Of a stretch of 64,000 bases of DNA, positions 61,175-64,000 are shown piece by piece. This DNA comes from an uncultured Prevotella sp. Lineage in GTDB: Bacteria > Bacteroidota > Bacteroidia > Bacteroidales > Bacteroidaceae. The notes below the pieces were generated by a model. The model saw only the letters and a list, made by a program, of their open reading frames with translations, was not told where the DNA came from and did no database searches. Location of the stretch: contig UQKO01000006.1 of the NCBI GenBank assembly GCA_900541575.1, forward strand, positions 1 to 64,000, in the 5' to 3' direction. Numbering within the stretch: position 1 is the stretch's first letter; each line of letters begins with the position of its first letter. Made by a program: the position numbers and the translations under genes.

Positions 61175-61906
61175 TTATTTCAGTTCTTTTTCGGAAGTGA
61201 AGTCTTCCTTGTACGATGAAGTGTTAGAACCCTCGTCGCTTCCGCCTCCGCTTTCATCGATGTAATCTTCATCTTTTTCGGGAGGGGGAGCGTTGAGAAT
61301 GTAGTCTAGACTATCATTGCCATTATAGGTGTCGCTCACTCCGCCTTGACCTACCACAAGCGTGATAGGAGAAGTCACAGAAACTTTCGTTCCTGCCACG
61401 ACATTCTTCCCATTCACCTTAATACCATATACCCAATCGGGATCACCAACGACATATTCCGTGGCGGCAAGTTTAAAGCCAAGTACACGTAGCTTGTCCT
61501 CTGCCTCGCGACGCGAACAATTATCAGCTACGTCGGGGATAGCTATCTGGCGTGGCCCATTTGCATTGATAGTGAGATAAATAATGCGCCCGGGCTTCAC
61601 TTTTTCGCCTGACTTTATGCTCTGTTCCAACACAGAGAATGGAGCTGCATTGTATACATAGCCTGTGTCTGTCACTTCCATTTTGAGCCCCATTGCTTTA
61701 AGTTTCTTCTCAGCAACGCTTTGATCCATGCCACATACATTGGGTACTACCACTTCTTCTCCGTGGTGGGTATAGATATGGATAAAGATGAGTGAGGCAA
61801 TGCCTAGTATGATAGTGGTGACTACAATGCCCAAACAGTTGCCGAACAAAACTCGGCTGAATATCTTCTTGAAAAAATCGGAGATAGTCATACTCTCTTG
61901 CTTCAT
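61175..61906 (-). CDS. PASTA-domain membrane protein
   Basis: 243 residues. A cytoplasmic N-terminus (residues 1-25) leads to one membrane helix (VVTTIILGIASLIFIHIY), then two to three PASTA repeats (EVVVPNVCGMDQSVAEKKLKAMGLKMEV; QIAIPDVADNCSRREAEDKLRVLGFKLAA; a degenerate third) and an acidic Ser/Gly-rich tail. PASTA domains bind peptidoglycan or muropeptides. There is no kinase or transpeptidase domain here. The gene heads the PASTA-rluD-ddl run, which fits a link with cell-wall synthesis. Confidence 0.88.
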   Translation of the reverse strand: MKQESMTISDFFKKIFSRVLFGNCLGIVVTTIILGIASLIFIHIYTHHGEEVVVPNVCGMDQSVAEKKLKAMGLKMEVTDTGYVYNAAPFSVLEQSIKSGEKVKPGRIIYLTINANGPRQIAIPDVADNCSRREAEDKLRVLGFKLAATEYVVGDPDWVYGIKVNGKNVVAGTKVSVTSPITLVVGQGGVSDTYNGNDSLDYILNAPPPEKDEDYIDESGGGSDEGSNTSSYKEDFTSEKELK

Positions 61907-61971
61907 TTAGGTTAGGGAGAAGGCTGCTTCCGCTTTTTTCTTAAAGCTGCTGCCGTTCGTTCCTTTAAGTG

Positions 61972-61980
61972 GCAAAGGTA
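61972..61980 (-). promoter_or_regulatory. -7 element of the PASTA-rluD-ddl run
   Basis: Minus strand TACCTTTGC, a perfect -7 match 66 bases before the PASTA ATG. The -33 partner is not evident. Confidence 0.55.
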
Positions 61981-62289
61981 GTATAAAAATGGCTACGCTG
62001 CCCTATTTTAGCCTTGTTTTTTTAATGCTTCTTGCGAAATGTCTATCTAACGCTTGTTGTGTAAGTAAAAACGAATAATTGCATGGGCGCTTGTCAAACA
62101 CATGACGATAGTCAACGCTTCAACGTACGATGTAAAATCAATCGAAAATGGTGAACAATATAACGTGCGTACAAAATACAATAAATACATGAGAAACGAG
62201 TGACCCATCTATCCACAGAATCGAAACCATAAGAGAAGTCTTATTTTATCCATTTTATTGGGGACAGGAATATTTCCTGTTGTATGATG

Positions 62290-62660
62290 AGAAGAGTGAC
62301 TTATATGTTGTCCGTAGATGTACGTCTTTCCGTTCACAGATGGGCATCTTCCCGTCGTTCAACGCCCAGTGACTGCTTTACCGCTGCCGAGCGGTAGCGC
62401 TACCACAGGCCTGTGGTAAAGCTACCACTGCCGTGCGGTAAAGCTACCACAGGCCTGTGGTAAAGCGCTCAATGCTCAGCGAACGATGGGTAAGTCTTCA
62501 AAGAGAAACGAAATAACCTAGGTTTTAGCGTAGTAATGACGAAGTTCGGAACACTCCGTTCGCAGTTTACGAAATGCGCCGTTCATAAGGGGGAGATTTC
62601 ATCCATGCAGAGAGAAAACTTTTATGCCCTAAAGGAAGACTTTATCTTCGCGCAGAGAAA
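62290..62660 (-). repeat. Dispersed palindromic element, locus C
   Basis: The reverse-oriented relative of locus B (35425-35790), alignable along its length. The core at 62378-62465 has 22-bp periodicity with two TACCACAGGCCTGTGGTA palindromes (62401-62418 and 62445-62462), separated by TACCACTGCCGTGCGGTA. As at locus B, palindromes alternate with GC-rich hairpin units of the CCGCACGGCAG type. Confidence 0.8.
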
Positions 62661-62787
62661 GCTAAAATAAAGGGGGCTTCTCACCTAGTAACAGAGGGAA
62701 AAAGAATTTAAGAGGAAGTATATCTGCTTTACTTTTTATCCGATATCTTTGGGCATTGTTTATTTTAGAATCTGTTCATATAAAAAA

Positions 62788-62824
62788 ACTGATACCACGT
62801 TGCGATTTGCAACGTGGTATCAGT
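62788..62824 (-). terminator. Terminator of rpmH
   Basis: Perfect 16-bp stem ACTGATACCACGTTGC / GCAACGTGGTATCAGT with a 5-base loop and a T7 run on the minus strand. Confidence 0.92.
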
Positions 62825-62915
62825 CTCAGTTTACTTTTCGAGCAGTGGATGTTCGCTCGTCTTGCGAATAAGGAATACTTATAGGCAAGTGTGAATGAAA
62901 AGTGGTGCTGATTTA

Positions 62916-63074
62916 TTAGTTCTTGCCATGAACTTCGTCAGATACGGTCAGCTTCTTGCGACCTTTGGCGCGACGAGCAGCCAATACGCGACGACCATTA
63001 GCAGTCTGCATGCGCTGACGGAAACCATGCTTGTTGTTTCTTTTTCTGTTGTGGGGTTGGAATGTTCTTTTCAT
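62916..63074 (-). CDS. rpmH: 50S ribosomal protein L34
   Basis: 52 residues from the ATG at 63072-63074. [20 protein letters not shown] and [20 protein letters not shown] are the canonical L34 sequence, followed by a short C-terminal extension [12 protein letters not shown]. The frame extends 51 codons upstream, but that part is leader. It has its own promoter and terminator. Confidence 0.97.
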   Translation of the reverse strand: MKRTFQPHNRKRNNKHGFRQRMQTANGRRVLAARRAKGRKKLTVSDEVHGKN

Positions 63075-63195
63075 TTTTGTTATGCTGTTTTTTTGTTTTG
63101 ATATACATATCAGTTGAGCGGGAAAGGTCAGCACTTCACCATTGATACAGACCTCACGGCCTCGTTGTCTATGAGGCACCTTCTCACTTCGGGTT

Positions 63196-63228
63196 GCAAA
63201 GGTAGGAAAACTTTTGTGAATGAGCAAA
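63196..63228 (-). promoter_or_regulatory. Promoter of rpmH
   Basis: Minus strand: TTTG at 63228-63225, a 20-base spacer, TACCTTTGC at 63204-63196. Exact consensus. Confidence 0.85.
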
Positions 63229-63287
63229 CTATCATACTAGTTTTTTGCTATTTGCGCATGAAGTGGTGTATGTAAGGGGTGTGAATC

Positions 63288-64000
63288 TTATTTTTGGAAG
63301 CGTTTGGCTTGTTCAGCGATGAGTTCTTTGTCGTCGAAGTAGTTGATCTTCATGGCGCGTCGTACGTCGCTCAAGGTGTCGGCTGCTACGGCACGAGCTT
63401 CTTCGCATCCTTTGCGGAGCATTTCGTATACGGCGGGGATGTCTTTTTCGAATTCTGCACGGCGTTGGCGAATAGGTTCGAGTTCTTCTTGCAGTATTTT
63501 GTTGAGAAACTTCTTTACCTTCATATCGCCCAGACCGCCACGCTGATAGTGTTCTTTCACTTCATCGAGGTTCTGATATTCTGGCCAATAGAGACCGAAA
63601 TGTTTTGGTTTGCAGAAAGCGTCGAGATAGGTGAACACGGTATTCCCCTCGATGTGGCCAGGGTCTTCTACGCGCAAGTGGGTAGGGTCAGTATACATAG
63701 ACTTGACCTTCTTTTCCACTTCTTTAGCGCTTTCTGATAGATAGATGCAGTTGCCGAGGCTCTTTGACATTTTGGCTTTCCCGTCAGTACCAGGCAAGCG
63801 AAGACATGCAGCGTTGTTGGGAAGGAGGATGTTGGGCTCTACAAGTGTATCTCCGTAGATATGGTTGAAGCGGCGCACAATTTCGGTGGCCTGCTCAAGC
63901 ATGGGCTTTTGGTCTTCACCAGCGGGAACAGTGGTGGCACGAAATGCTGTGATGTCGGCTGCTTGGCTGATGGGGTAGGTGAAGAATCCTACGGGGATGC
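63288..64000 (-). CDS. trpS: Tryptophan--tRNA ligase, C-terminal part (runs off the right edge)
   Basis: The minus-strand frame is open from the window edge to the stop at 63288. The edge-proximal part reads [17 protein letters not shown], then VPAGEDQKP, then [13 protein letters not shown], matching TrpS (PVGEDQ... motif). The KMSKS loop is present as [14 protein letters not shown] ([12 protein letters not shown]). The N-terminal HIGH region lies outside the window. It charges tRNA-Trp. Confidence 0.95.
   Translation of the reverse strand, partial: IPVGFFTYPISQAADITAFRATTVPAGEDQKPMLEQATEIVRRFNHIYGDTLVEPNILLPNNAACLRLPGTDGKAKMSKSLGNCIYLSESAKEVEKKVKSMYTDPTHLRVEDPGHIEGNTVFTYLDAFCKPKHFGLYWPEYQNLDEVKEHYQRGGLGDMKVKKFLNKILQEELEPIRQRRAEFEKDIPAVYEMLRKGCEEARAVAADTLSDVRRAMKINYFDDKELIAEQAKRFQK

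Larger units (their letters stand above)
61907..62915. other. One-kilobase non-coding region between the PASTA gene and rpmH
   Basis: No credible gene. It contains the PASTA promoter, an AT-rich stretch at 62040-62290 in which I see nothing, dispersed element locus C, a further AT-rich stretch at 62660-62780, and the rpmH terminator. Confidence 0.75.

Overview
The window looks like a chromosomal segment of a Bacteroidota species, most likely Bacteroidales and perhaps Prevotellaceae-like. Pointers: N-succinylornithine transcarbamylase in place of ordinary ArgF; TTTG / TAnnTTTG promoters (primary sigma factor of Bacteroides type); an exbB-exbD-exbD-tonB-pstS-TPR cluster; NigD-like and DUF6359-like lipoproteins; secreted glycosidases with C-terminal sorting-type tails. 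Base composition is intermediate. No SusC/SusD pair, rRNA or CRISPR was seen.

Layout. 1-375: broken serine recombinase. 461-8807 (+): glycosyltransferase, RadC, DUF59 protein, LpxH, TraB/GumN protein, ABC exporter pair, MurF, small membrane protein. 8808-9335: tandem palindromic repeat and terminators. 9336-14340 (-): GH29-GH16 operon. 14471-15660 (-): mtnN-luxS. 16065-22097 (-): exbB, two exbD, tonB, PstS-like lipoprotein, TPR protein. 22446-24535 (-): a decayed diversity-generating retroelement (DGR) consisting of a frameshifted SUMF1/FGE-type target, an HRDC accessory protein and a 45-residue reverse-transcriptase stump running into a broken MORN gene. 24560-30123 (-): AAA-ATPase/PD-(D/E)XK protein, coiled-coil lipoprotein, ilvE, asnA. 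30639-34823 (+): a fusion of a GH123-like domain with a GH33 sialidase. 34824-36343: mostly non-coding, with 69-bp tandem repeats, a dispersed palindromic element and tRNA-Pro. 36344-37306 (-): argF'. 37564-46238 (+): thioredoxin lipoprotein, nuclease, subtilase, Fur protein, xseA, xseB, trmB, mrp, Smr protein. 46441-61906 (-): lipoprotein, MATE transporter, GH109, pflB, phytase-like protein, GNAT, DUF2156 protein, NigD-like lipoprotein, acyltransferase, ddl, rluD, PASTA protein. 61907-62915: second copy of the dispersed element. Right edge (-): rpmH and partial trpS.

How the parts fit. The glycosidases (GH29, GH16, GH33 plus GH123-like, GH109) together suggest removal of fucose, sialic acid and GalNAc from host-type glycans, although they are not in one locus. 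ExbBD-TonB would energise outer-membrane uptake. MtnN-LuxS recycles S-adenosylhomocysteine and makes AI-2 precursor.

The most notable observations are the DGR remnant, the dispersed element with a 22-bp palindromic period at three loci (plus partial copies), and the GH123-like/GH33 fusion. All family assignments come from reading the translated sequence and recalled family features; no searches were run.
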